NCBI RefSeq assembly: GCF_014200595.1
Contig: NZ_JACHCG010000001.1
Location: 1,736,001 to 1,800,000 of the forward strand
Source of the DNA: Pedobacter cryoconitis
GTDB lineage: Bacteria; Bacteroidota; Bacteroidia; Sphingobacteriales; Sphingobacteriaceae
Direction of reading: 5' to 3'
DNA: 64,000 bases
Shown: one piece after another, positions 56,222 through 64,000 of the stretch
How the letters are laid out: each line of letters begins with the position of its first letter
How positions within the stretch are numbered: position 1 is the first letter of the stretch
The notes under the pieces: generated by a model
Databases searched by the model: none
What the model saw: the letters and a program-made list of their open reading frames with translations, nothing else
What the model was told of the DNA's origin: nothing
Made by a program: the position numbers and the translations under genes

Positions 56222-58312
56222 ATGGTAACGAAAAAGTGGATCTTATTAAATAATGAGATCATGATTAAAAATGATGACGAGTTCAGCCTTCATAAAGATA
56301 AAGAAGCTGTTCGTTCCTATTTTTTGGATTATGTAAACAAAAACACAGTCTTCTTTTATACTTTGAAAGAGAAGATAGATTACCTGATAGAGCAGGAATA
56401 TTACGTTGATTTTTATCAATGGTATACTTTTGAACAAATGGAAGAGGTTTATGACCTGGTCTATGCGAAAAAATTCAGGTTCCAGTCTTTCATGAGTGCA
56501 TTTAAATTCTTTCAGAGTTATGCCCTGAGAGATGACAGCGGAGAGAAATTCCTGGAGCGCTATGAAGACCGCGTTGTTGCGGTATCTCTGTTTTTAGCAA
56601 GAGGAGACGTTGCTGAAGCTAAATCTTATGCAGAAATGCTGATTAATCAGGAGTATCAGCCGGCAACACCAACATTTTTGAATTCAGGCAAGAAACGCTC
56701 CGGTGAATTGGTTTCCTGTTTTCTGGATGAAATAGGTGATAACCTGAATGGTATCGGTTATGCTATAGATTCTGCGATGAAATTATCTTCAATTGGTGGC
56801 GGCGTATCCTTCAATTTATCGAAGATCCGTGCCAGAGGAGAATCCATTAAAGACGTTGAAGGTCGTGCAGGAGGTGTCTTGCCGATTATGAAAATACTGG
56901 AAGATACTTTCTCTTATGCCAATCAATTAGGACAGCGTCCGGGAGCAGGAGCAGTTTATCTGAATGTTTTCCACACAGATATTGAAGAGTTCCTGGATTG
57001 TAAAAAGATCAATGTCGATGAAAAAGTAAGGATTAAATCACTATCAATTGGTGTGGTTGTTCCGGACAAATTCATGGAACTTGCTGAAAAAGACGAAGCC
57101 TGTTACTTATTCCATCCGCATACGGTATTGAAACAATACGGTAAATATCTGGATGAGATGGATATGGATGAAATGTACGAAGAGCTCGTAACCAATCCGC
57201 TGGTTAAAAAGAAAAAGATTAACGCACGTCACCTGATGGTGAAAATTGCGCAAACCCAAAAAGAAAGTGGTTATCCTTACCTGTTCTTTAAAGGAAATGC
57301 AAACAGGGGGCATGCCCTGAAAGATCTTGGAAATGTTAAATTCTCCAATCTGTGTACCGAAATCATGCAGATCTCTGAGGTTTCGGATATAGAGATTTAC
57401 GGTAAAGAAGATAAAATCCGCTATGGTATTTCCTGTAACCTGGGTTCTTTGAATATTGCGACGGTAATGGACAACAAAAGGATTAAAGAGGCTGTTAAAA
57501 CAGCTATGAGATCACTTACTGTAGTTTCAGATCTGACCAATATCGCTATGGTACCTTCTGTACAGAAAGCGAATAAAGAACTGCATAGTGTTGGTTTGGG
57601 TGCGATGAACTTACATGGCTTCCTGGCTAAAAACTTCATTATGTATGAAAGTAAAGAGGCACTTGATTTCTGTAATGTCTTTTTTATGATGGTTAATTTT
57701 TACTCTATCCAGAGCTCCATGGAGATTGCGAAAGAGAAAAATGAAACTTTTGTAGGATTTGAAGCTTCGGAATATGCAAATGGAAACTACTTTGCTTCTT
57801 ATGTTGCTCAGGATATTGTTCCTTTGAATGCTAAAATTGCAGCTTTATTTGAAGGGATGGCTATTCCTTCGGCAGCAGACTGGACTGATTTAATGAATCA
57901 GGTGAAGCAGCATGGTTTATACCACGCTTACAGGCTTGCTATAGCTCCTAATCAATCTACTTCGTACATTATGAATGCAACGGCATCAGTAATGCCTGTA
58001 GTGGACGTAATTGAGGTCAGAGAGTATGGTGACAGTACAACTTATTATCCTATGCCTTATCTGGATAATGATAACTATTTCTTCTACAAGTCAGCTTATG
58101 ATATGGATCAGAAGAACGTGCTGCGGTTAATCTCAGTTATTCAAAAACATGTGGATCAGGGGATTTCAACTATTCTGCATACCAATACCAAAGATAGTAC
58201 GCGTGATATTGCAAAGTATTATATCTATGCACATAAAATGGGACTGAAGTCTCTGTACTATACCCGTACCCGTAAGGCTTCGATTGACGAATGTGTTTCT
58301 TGTTCCGTATAA
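56222..58312 (+). CDS. nrdE: Ribonucleotide reductase class Ib, alpha subunit
   Basis: 696-aa catalytic subunit. ATP-cone-free N-terminus, PATPTFLNSGKKRSGELVSC (active-site Cys), GGGVSFNLSKIRARG, GQRPGAGAVYLNVFH, NLCTEI with the catalytic Cys pair, ISCNLGSLNIA, and the C-terminal redox cysteines in ECVSCSV. Absence of the regulatory ATP cone is normal for NrdE. It should reduce NDPs to dNDPs with NrdF. ATG at 56222, five bases after nrdI. Confidence 0.96.
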   Translation: MVTKKWILLNNEIMIKNDDEFSLHKDKEAVRSYFLDYVNKNTVFFYTLKEKIDYLIEQEYYVDFYQWYTFEQMEEVYDLVYAKKFRFQSFMSAFKFFQSYALRDDSGEKFLERYEDRVVAVSLFLARGDVAEAKSYAEMLINQEYQPATPTFLNSGKKRSGELVSCFLDEIGDNLNGIGYAIDSAMKLSSIGGGVSFNLSKIRARGESIKDVEGRAGGVLPIMKILEDTFSYANQLGQRPGAGAVYLNVFHTDIEEFLDCKKINVDEKVRIKSLSIGVVVPDKFMELAEKDEACYLFHPHTVLKQYGKYLDEMDMDEMYEELVTNPLVKKKKINARHLMVKIAQTQKESGYPYLFFKGNANRGHALKDLGNVKFSNLCTEIMQISEVSDIEIYGKEDKIRYGISCNLGSLNIATVMDNKRIKEAVKTAMRSLTVVSDLTNIAMVPSVQKANKELHSVGLGAMNLHGFLAKNFIMYESKEALDFCNVFFMMVNFYSIQSSMEIAKEKNETFVGFEASEYANGNYFASYVAQDIVPLNAKIAALFEGMAIPSAADWTDLMNQVKQHGLYHAYRLAIAPNQSTSYIMNATASVMPVVDVIEVREYGDSTTYYPMPYLDNDNYFFYKSAYDMDQKNVLRLISVIQKHVDQGISTILHTNTKDSTRDIAKYYIYAHKMGLKSLYYTRTRKASIDECVSCSV

Positions 58313-58353
58313 TCAGGTTTTTAATTAATTTATAAGATTTAAATCAGACACCA

Positions 58354-59337
58354 ATGAGTCACTATAAAGCAGTAAACTGGAATACACCGGAAAATGATTA
58401 CGCCGGCATGTTCTGGGAGCAGAACCTGCGTCAGTTCTGGATAGATACAGAATATATCCCTTCCAAAGATATCGATAGCTGGAAGTCTTTAAGTCCTGAG
58501 ATTCAGGAGGCTTATAAAAAAGCATTAGGCGGTTTAACCCTGCTGGATACAATTCAGAGTCATACTGGTATGCCGAAACTACTGGATCATATCGATGGCT
58601 TACAGAATAAAGCGGTATTATCTTTCATGTGTATGATGGAAGCTATTCACGCGAAATCATACTCTACCATTTTTACTACGGTAAATAGTACGGCAGAGAT
58701 TAACGAGTTATTCGAATGGGTAGAACACAACAAGCTCCTTCAATTTAAAGCAGCTACGATTGATAAATATTACAGAAATCTGGATGCGGCTAAAGTAAGC
58801 AATGAAGTATTATTTATGGGGCTTGCAGCATCAGTGTTACTGGAATCATTTTTGTTTTACAGCGGATTTTTCATGCCGTTATGGCTTGCCGGACAGGGGC
58901 AGATGGTTGCAAGTGCAGATATTATCAAAAAAATTGTTGCTGATGAATCCATTCATGGTGTGTTTGTTGGATTGCTTGCTCAGGATGTATACAAAAAGTT
59001 ACCAGACCCTGAAAAGTGTAAAGCAGAGCTGGTTGACCTACTCATGGAGTTGTATGAAAATGAGTTGAAATACACAGATGAATTATACACTGAGGTTGGT
59101 TTAACTGCTGATGTAAAGGAATACGTTCGCTACAATGCAAACAAGGCAATGATGAACCTTGGATTTGAAGAGTTATTTGAGATCAAAGCAGTTAACTCTA
59201 TAGTTTTAAATGGATTGAATGGTGAGACTACACAGCATGATTTCTTTTCTAAGAAATCTACAAACTATGAGAAAAGTACAGAAATTCTTTATTTAAGAGA
59301 TGAAGATTTTCAAATGGATACAGATCCTGTTTTTTAA
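58354..59337 (+). CDS. nrdF: Ribonucleotide reductase class Ib, beta subunit
   Basis: 327-aa radical-bearing subunit of the ferritin-like fold. The metal ligands are in CMMEAIHAKSYSTIF (Glu-x-x-His with the radical Tyr near) and ADESIHGVFVG, and an N-terminal WDTEY-like segment, QFWIDTEYIPSKD, precedes them. It starts 41 bases after nrdE; a terminator follows. Confidence 0.96.
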   Translation: MSHYKAVNWNTPENDYAGMFWEQNLRQFWIDTEYIPSKDIDSWKSLSPEIQEAYKKALGGLTLLDTIQSHTGMPKLLDHIDGLQNKAVLSFMCMMEAIHAKSYSTIFTTVNSTAEINELFEWVEHNKLLQFKAATIDKYYRNLDAAKVSNEVLFMGLAASVLLESFLFYSGFFMPLWLAGQGQMVASADIIKKIVADESIHGVFVGLLAQDVYKKLPDPEKCKAELVDLLMELYENELKYTDELYTEVGLTADVKEYVRYNANKAMMNLGFEELFEIKAVNSIVLNGLNGETTQHDFFSKKSTNYEKSTEILYLRDEDFQMDTDPVF

Positions 59338-59345
59338 AACAGGAT

Positions 59346-59424
59346 AAGCCTGACCCCGTTTTCAGTGCCAGCTTTTTCTATACACGATAGTTGGTTCCTT
59401 ATTTCGGGGTTGGGCTTTTTTTTT
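59346..59424 (+). terminator. Long-loop terminator after nrdF
   Basis: AAGCCTGACCCCG (59346-59358) pairs with CGGGGTTGGGCTT (59405-59417) apart from a small TG internal loop, with a T-run after it. The loop is 46 bases. Confidence 0.65.
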
Positions 59425-59563
59425 GCCTCTACTTTTGATAATTACATATTATCTTGTCTTTCAGTTAATTGTGTGTTTTTGATTTAAATGTGTTTTGACT
59501 GGATGATTACTGTTGTTGCTTAAATAGCGCTAAAATTCTATTCCTGTTTAAATCTATTTACCT

Positions 59564-59571
59564 TATATTTG
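59564..59571 (+). promoter_or_regulatory. Candidate -7 box for the sensor kinase
   Basis: TATATTTG, a full match to TAnnTTTG, 16 bases before the ATG at 59588. No -33 TTTG at the usual spacing. Confidence 0.45.
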
Positions 59572-59587
59572 TTGGACAGATTAATTA

Positions 59588-61600
59588 ATGCGCTCTACAC
59601 TCTTTTTACTTCTTTTTCTTCTATCAGCCGCTGCTTATAGCCAGGTAATTACTGTTAACAGAGATTTACCTTATTTAAGCCTTGGCAAGTCTGTAAGTTA
59701 TTTTATTGACGTTAATAGCCGGTTAACTATAGATCAGGTTGCAGAGAAGGCTAAAAGGGGTGAGTTTCTAAGATCAGATGCCGATATACTTAATTTTGGA
59801 AATTCTTCTTCCGCATTCTGGATAAAAGTCTCCTACCTGAATCAGACCCGTTATAAAGCATTTCTGGTACTCGATGTATCCAGCATAGAATCCATAGACT
59901 TTTATAAGCGTACTTCCTCAGGTTTATTTACTAAAATCCATACGGGCAGTCTTGCTCCGGAAAACCCTGAATTAATAGCAGCTAATAATTATATTTTTAC
60001 TTTACCTGATGGGAACCATAGTTCTGTATTACAGGACGTTTATATGAGGCTTAAGACGGATAATATTCTCCTGGTTCCTTTAAAGATAGCGGTATCAGAA
60101 CGATTGGTCGAAGGTCTTAATTCAACTGAACGTATCGAGTCGATTTATATCGGAATTCTGACTGCTCTGTTCTTCTTTAATATTTTTGTGTTTATCAGGT
60201 CAAACGACAGAGCCTATTTTTATTATAGTGTTTATATCCTTTCGTTATTTGTGTATATGGTCTGCTACTTCAGGGGCTACAGTTATTATCTGGGATATGA
60301 TTTCAGAGTATTTATTAATACTTATCCCTATTTATTTCTTGGATTGGGCAGTGTTGCCGGTATCGCGTTTTCAAGCAGTTTTCTGAATCTGAAGGTTTTA
60401 CTGCCACAGTCAAAACAGGTGATCAGGCTGCTTATTGGTAGCTGGATTTTTACCATGGTCCTGTGTTTGTTAGGGTATAAATCTTATTGCTCTATGCTGG
60501 TGCAGATTTTAACAGCTACATCGTCTCTGGTCATCTGGCTGCTAGGTGTTGTCGTTTATTATAAAGGTTACAAGCCGGCTCTGTATTATATAATCGCCTG
60601 GGCATTTGTTTGTTTAACTTCAGTATGGGTTGTACTGAGCTTATCTAATGTGTTTATTTATAGTGAAGTATCATTTAAGTTTGCTCCATTGGGATTTATT
60701 TTTGAACTGCTTTTATTGTCTCTTGCAATGGGAGACCGTTTAAAGGACCTGACAGCTGCAAAACTAGTTATTCAGTCCGAAAAAATGAGAATTCAGGAGG
60801 AGAACCTTTATCTGATCAGTACCCAGAATGAGCGGCTGGAAAAGATAGTAGAGTCAAGAACAAAGTCGCTGCGGAAAATGGTGAAGTCTCTGGAGGAAGC
60901 GAACACAGATAAAAGCAGGCTTTTTTCAATTATAGCCCATGATCTTCGAAGCCCTTTCAGTAGTCTGATTAGTTTGTATTCTCTGAATGATCTGGATTTG
61001 TTGTCACTCGAAGAAGTAAAAATGCTGCTGAATGATAGTCGTCAAAGCTTCGATCATATCCATAATACATTGAATAATCTTTTATATTGGGCCCAAAGTC
61101 AGTTAAAAGGTATTAATACCGCTCCATCCCGCTTTAGTATGCGGATTTTAACCAATGATCTGATGCTGGTTTATCAGCCACTTATTAAAAAGAAGAATAT
61201 CACGACAGAGGTGGTAATAACTGATGAGCAGGATGTTTATGCTGATCTGAATCAGATTAACCTGGTGATGCGTAATCTCATTGATAATGCAATTAAATTT
61301 ACTCCATTAGGCGGTCATATTCGTTTAAAAATGTGGGGAAACGAGAACTTTATGTATATAGATGTTTGTAATCCGGTAGCGGGTGTTCTGAATATAGATC
61401 AGCTGGCTGAAGACTCGCATTTACAGCCTTCGTACGGTACATCTAATGAACGCGGAGTAGGACTTGGGTTGCAATTGTGCCGTGACTTTGTAGAGAAGAA
61501 TAATGGATTGCTGAAGGCAAGTAAAGAGGAGGGTTGCGTGGTACTTCGTTTCAGTTTACCCAAATTCAAAGCGGGTATTACTCCTGATTCAAACAAATAA
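59588..61600 (+). CDS. 7TMR-DISM sensor histidine kinase
   Basis: 670-aa membrane sensor kinase. Signal peptide 1-19, extracellular 7TMR-DISMED2 domain at about 25-160 (FWIKVSYLNQTRYKAFLVLD), seven membrane helices at about 190-385, a short coiled coil, HisKA at about 440-505 with the phospho-acceptor His in FSIIAHDLRSPFSSL, and HATPase_c to the end (N box LVMRNLIDNAIKFT, G box RGVGLGLQLC). No response regulator gene is adjacent, so its partner is elsewhere. Ligand unknown; DISMED2 is thought to bind carbohydrates. Confidence 0.92.
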   Translation: MRSTLFLLLFLLSAAAYSQVITVNRDLPYLSLGKSVSYFIDVNSRLTIDQVAEKAKRGEFLRSDADILNFGNSSSAFWIKVSYLNQTRYKAFLVLDVSSIESIDFYKRTSSGLFTKIHTGSLAPENPELIAANNYIFTLPDGNHSSVLQDVYMRLKTDNILLVPLKIAVSERLVEGLNSTERIESIYIGILTALFFFNIFVFIRSNDRAYFYYSVYILSLFVYMVCYFRGYSYYLGYDFRVFINTYPYLFLGLGSVAGIAFSSSFLNLKVLLPQSKQVIRLLIGSWIFTMVLCLLGYKSYCSMLVQILTATSSLVIWLLGVVVYYKGYKPALYYIIAWAFVCLTSVWVVLSLSNVFIYSEVSFKFAPLGFIFELLLLSLAMGDRLKDLTAAKLVIQSEKMRIQEENLYLISTQNERLEKIVESRTKSLRKMVKSLEEANTDKSRLFSIIAHDLRSPFSSLISLYSLNDLDLLSLEEVKMLLNDSRQSFDHIHNTLNNLLYWAQSQLKGINTAPSRFSMRILTNDLMLVYQPLIKKKNITTEVVITDEQDVYADLNQINLVMRNLIDNAIKFTPLGGHIRLKMWGNENFMYIDVCNPVAGVLNIDQLAEDSHLQPSYGTSNERGVGLGLQLCRDFVEKNNGLLKASKEEGCVVLRFSLPKFKAGITPDSNK

Positions 61601-61676
61601 TCTCTTACTAATTTAATCATACTTAGTCCTTTTTTCTTAGATTAGCCAAAGACATAAAAAGCATGATTTATATGAA

Positions 61677-61723
61677 AACAATATTATATTTTGTGGTTTT
61701 TAGTGACAAAATATAATATTGTT
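61677..61723. repeat. 18-bp perfect AT-rich inverted repeat
   Basis: The two arms, 61677-61694 and 61706-61723, are exactly complementary (core CAATATTATATTTTGT) around an 11-base loop GGTTTTTAGTG. It lies about 80 bases after the kinase stop in a 297-base gap. The stem has only a few G/C pairs, so it would be a weak terminator; a protein-binding palindrome is possible. Nothing else is clear in this gap. Confidence 0.6.
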
Positions 61724-61897
61724 GTTAATTGTAATTGTTTGTTTTTCTTTTAATTAGTGCTGTGCTGTTAAAGTTATAGTAAATATGGAAGAATAAATGA
61801 TGACTATGGTGACCTTAAAAACAGGTGAAATACAAAATAATATTCTGAATAGTATTTGTCGATGCTGTATTACAGTTAGTTATGGTTCTGATATGAA

Positions 61898-62149
61898 CTA
61901 ATACTCTTGTCTTTTGTAAGCAGCTGAAAAATCCGACCGCATCGTCTTAAAACGTGCGACTACGGTAGCGATAAATGTCTCATCAAGCATTTGGAATATT
62001 TCGTTTGCTCCTCCTCCGGTCAGGTCAAGTTCAGACAATTTGTAGCTCTGTTCAAAAGTTCCCTGTTCAAATTTTACAATATATTTTTGGTTCATATTGA
62101 ACAAAGTTATCTTACATTCAGGATGCGGCAGTTCGGCGATTACTCTCAT
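61898..62149 (-). CDS. Conserved-looking 83-residue hypothetical protein
   Basis: Starts MRVIAELPHPECKITLFNMN, then KYIVKFEQGTFEQSYKLSEL, and ends with a helix of ATVVARFKTMRSDFSAAYK type. Soluble, without signal or membrane helix. I do not recognise a named domain. It stands alone between the kinase gene and the divergent methionine sulfoxide reductase gene. A second possible start is the Met at residue 19. Confidence 0.65.
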   Translation of the reverse strand: MRVIAELPHPECKITLFNMNQKYIVKFEQGTFEQSYKLSELDLTGGGANEIFQMLDETFIATVVARFKTMRSDFSAAYKRQEY

Positions 62150-62334
62150 AAAAGAATTAAATTAGTGTATTAAAATCCGGTGAAGTTGCAGCTAAAAAGA
62201 AACACAACCAAATAATTCGGTTAAATTTTAAAACGGCGCTGAGAATATTACCAACCCTTTACATCGATATGCAGGTGATTGTTTAATTTTAGAGTCTCAT
62301 TAAACAGCATTAAAATTTAAAAGAAACCAGAATA

Positions 62335-62811
62335 ATGGCAGAAGATCTACTGATTATAAAAACAGAAAGTAAAGAAGAACAGTACCAATCATTGATTCCG
62401 CAAATTCAAGCTTTAATAAGCGGAGAAGATGACTTGATTGCTAACCTTGCTAACATCAGTGCAGCACTGAAAGAGCAGTTCGGGTGGCTATGGGTTGGCT
62501 TTTACCTGGTTAAAGGAGAGGAGCTGGTTTTAGGTCCGTTTCAAGGCCCGGTAGCCTGTACAAGAATAAAATCCGGTAAAGGTGTGTGTGGAAGATCATG
62601 GCAGGAAGCTAAAACATTCATTGTAGAGGATGTAGATAAATTCCCGGGACATATTGCATGCAGCTCAGCTTCAAGATCAGAGATTGTATTACCCATTGTT
62701 ATAGATGGGGATGTATTTGGTGTATTGGATGCAGATAGTGCTGAACTGGCTCAATTTGACGAAATAGATGAATTGTACCTGAACCAGATAATCAGCTTTA
62801 TTAAGGCCTGA
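62335..62811 (+). CDS. msrC: Free methionine-R-sulfoxide reductase (GAF domain)
   Basis: 158-aa GAF-fold enzyme that reduces free L-methionine-R-sulfoxide. The core WLWVGFYLVKGEELVLGPFQG is followed by the three catalytic-type cysteines in VACTRIKSGKGVCGRSW and HIACSSASRSEIVLPI, and VLDADSAELAQFDEID. The size and cysteine pattern match fRMsr. Confidence 0.92.
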   Translation: MAEDLLIIKTESKEEQYQSLIPQIQALISGEDDLIANLANISAALKEQFGWLWVGFYLVKGEELVLGPFQGPVACTRIKSGKGVCGRSWQEAKTFIVEDVDKFPGHIACSSASRSEIVLPIVIDGDVFGVLDADSAELAQFDEIDELYLNQIISFIKA

Positions 62812-62869
62812 TGAATTGTCATTTAAATGTAACAAAGATTTAATTAGTGTAGAATCATTCTAAATAGTA

Positions 62870-62877
62870 TATCTTTG
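62870..62877 (+). promoter_or_regulatory. Candidate -7 box for the methyltransferase gene
   Basis: TATCTTTG, a full match to TAnnTTTG, about 130 bases before the ATG. The resulting leader would contain the hairpin at 62925-62961. Confidence 0.45.
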
Positions 62878-62924
62878 TGCTACCAAAGCAGCAAATTCAT
62901 ACTGTTCAGTAATATTTATTAAAT

Positions 62925-62961
62925 CCTGGTTGCCCGTACAAAAGAGTACGGGTAATACAGG
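62925..62961 (+). other. Two-tier hairpin in the methyltransferase 5' leader
   Basis: Outer CCTG/CAGG and inner TGCCCGTAC/GTACGGGTA arms around the loop AAAAGA, with small internal loops. Not followed by a T-run, so not a terminator. It lies between the likely promoter and the ATG at 63009. Confidence 0.45.
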
Positions 62962-63008
62962 TACAAATCATAGCATTCTCCAATAATAAAACTGCTAATC
63001 TTTTACCT

Positions 63009-63686
63009 ATGTCAGCTCACCTTAATAAACCCGATTTTAAAGAAATAGCAGGTCAGTTAAGTTGCCCAAGCGGGGATACAGGGATAAAAACTGCTGAAAC
63101 GATGGCTGTTAATAATGGCCATATGATTGCGCTTACTATCGCAGCGCTGGATCCGAAATCCAATGACGTACTTTTAGAAATAGGGCCTGGAAATGGCTCG
63201 CATGTTATTTCGCTCTTAGCAGCGACCAAACATTTACTCTATTATGGGGTAGATATCTCAACATTGATGGTCCAGGAAGCCATCAGAATCAATAGCGAAG
63301 CTGTATCTTCAGGAAGAGCCGATTTCTCTTTATCAGATGGGATGCAACTAAACTTTGCAGCCGGCTTTTTTACTAAAGTATTTACTATAAATACGCTCTA
63401 TTTCTGGAAAGATCCAAAAGCTTATGTCACTGAAATACGAAGAGTACTTAGGCCAGGTGGTCTGTTTAGCCTGACTTTTGCTCCGCGTGAATTCATGGAG
63501 AAACTGCCATTTACTCCGTATGGCTTTCGTTTATACAGCAGGGAAGAAGCTGAAGAATTATTGATTAGTAATGGTTTTGAGATTGAAGAAGTGCATTTTC
63601 ACAAAGAAATGGTCAGGAGCAATGCTGCCGGTATGGAAGTAGAGCGTGACATTATCATTATCAATGCAATCAGATCTGCTGATTAA
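63009..63686 (+). CDS. Class I SAM-dependent methyltransferase
   Basis: 225-aa methyltransferase with motif I LLEIGPGNGSHVISLL at about 57-72, the acidic residue in GVDISTLMV, motif III/IV FTINTLYFWKDPKAYV and post-IV EIRRVLRPGGLFSLTFAP. UbiE/COQ5-like small-molecule type; the substrate is not known. Its stop overlaps that of the convergent VOC gene by four bases. Confidence 0.9.
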   Translation: MSAHLNKPDFKEIAGQLSCPSGDTGIKTAETMAVNNGHMIALTIAALDPKSNDVLLEIGPGNGSHVISLLAATKHLLYYGVDISTLMVQEAIRINSEAVSSGRADFSLSDGMQLNFAAGFFTKVFTINTLYFWKDPKAYVTEIRRVLRPGGLFSLTFAPREFMEKLPFTPYGFRLYSREEAEELLISNGFEIEEVHFHKEMVRSNAAGMEVERDIIIINAIRSAD

Positions 63687-64000
63687 CCATTAAAAGATAA
63701 TCTGTTTCCAAAAGGATCAATCACTTCCATATAGTCCACCTGATCATTCCAGGATTGTTTTTCCAGGCCCGGTCTGTTGAACTTATAATCCTTTGCCAGC
63801 AGCAATTGATGAAAGTCTTTCAGGTTTTCAAAATCAGCAATATAAGCTCTTGCGCCAGGGGTGCAATCTCCATGATGCTCAGTTAAATGTAGTAAAATAC
63901 CCTGCATTGAAACCTGCATATAAATAGGGGTACCTGTCTCTTTATGTTCCCAGTCAATCTTAAAGCCGAGCCAGTTTATGTAAAATTCTATTGCTTTATC
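63683..64000 (-). CDS. VOC (glyoxalase/bleomycin-resistance) family protein, 5' end outside window
   Basis: At least 105 codons of a single-domain VOC protein; the frame continues past the right edge. Visible: FYINWLGFKIDWEH, PIYMQVSMQGILLHLTEHHG (core ILLHLTEHHGD), DYMEVIDPFGNRLSF. The His and Glu positions correspond to the metal/ligand sites of the fold. Resembles the BRP-like 'glyoxalase superfamily protein' of about 120 aa. The ATG at 63919 is internal. Confidence 0.88.
   Translation of the reverse strand, partial: DKAIEFYINWLGFKIDWEHKETGTPIYMQVSMQGILLHLTEHHGDCTPGARAYIADFENLKDFHQLLLAKDYKFNRPGLEKQSWNDQVDYMEVIDPFGNRLSFNG

Noticed and set aside
61797..61901. 34-codon ORF with a CRCC segment before the 83-aa gene
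   Set aside because: Considered as a leader or a peptide precursor, but there is no promoter, no pathway context and no partner genes, and it overlaps the end of the convergent gene.

Overview
The window is a stretch of core chromosome from a Bacteroidota bacterium, most likely a Sphingobacteriaceae member close to Pedobacter. The evidence is the low-to-moderate GC content, gene starts without Shine-Dalgarno sequences, several -7 boxes of the Bacteroidetes type (TAnnTTTG), and the gene families present: LptD-like OstA protein, menaquinone synthesis by the futalosine route, class Ib nrdHIEF, a 7TMR-DISM sensor kinase, DUF2807 and small lipoproteins. No rRNA, tRNA, phage, transposase or CRISPR was seen. 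The genus assignment is inference.

Layout. 1-12.2 kb: end of pnp, an ABC permease (-), rpe, serC-serA-DUF1015 (serine synthesis), a small membrane protein (-), a SAM hydrolase-like protein (-), then phoH-purC-STAS-rnz. 12.2-15.1 kb: a small accessory-looking segment bounded by two long hairpins that share one apical loop. It holds a 27-bp tandem array of about 14 units, a DUF4112 membrane protein, an AraC regulator and a short-chain dehydrogenase. 15.1-23 kb: cell envelope genes (mlaD-like, amidase, lptD-like), cinA and a 2-oxoacid dehydrogenase E2. 23-30.8 kb: HD phosphohydrolase, ppnP, an exported barnase-like RNase, then the methionine/cysteine block (metY-metX-hom, with a separate metB-like gene). 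30.9-37 kb: mqnE-phosphatase-mqnA, mutS, NlpC/P60 lipoprotein, a 40-residue membrane protein and a DnaQ-type exonuclease. 38-46.5 kb: M1 peptidase, queG, two small proteins, a GNAT-nitrilase fusion, pdxH-hbd-ruvB and yqgE. 46.5-54.4 kb: purK-purE, then a flavoprotein-recQ-DUF2807-lutA run and a lipase. 54.5-64 kb: a secreted GLPGLI-like protein, nrdHIEF, a histidine kinase, a free-Met-sulfoxide reductase, a methyltransferase and the end of a VOC protein.

The most interesting regulatory locus is the 520-bp leader of metY-metX-hom. It has, in order, a consensus Bacteroidetes promoter, a SAM-I riboswitch and, starting about ten bases after the riboswitch, an unannotated 32-codon ORF whose last codons read Ala-Cys-Met-Cys-Cys-Cys-Ile-Gly-stop. 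This looks like a cysteine-sensing leader peptide stacked behind a SAM sensor, so the operon could integrate the supply of both sulfur amino acids.

The second is the 27-bp array at 12319-12695. Each unit can fold into a short plus-strand hairpin, and nearly all sequence differences between units fall in the loop or linker. The third is the pair of terminator-like palindromes at 12165-12249 and 15061-15143. They share an identical 15-nt apical sequence on the sense strand of the gene they follow, although their stems differ.
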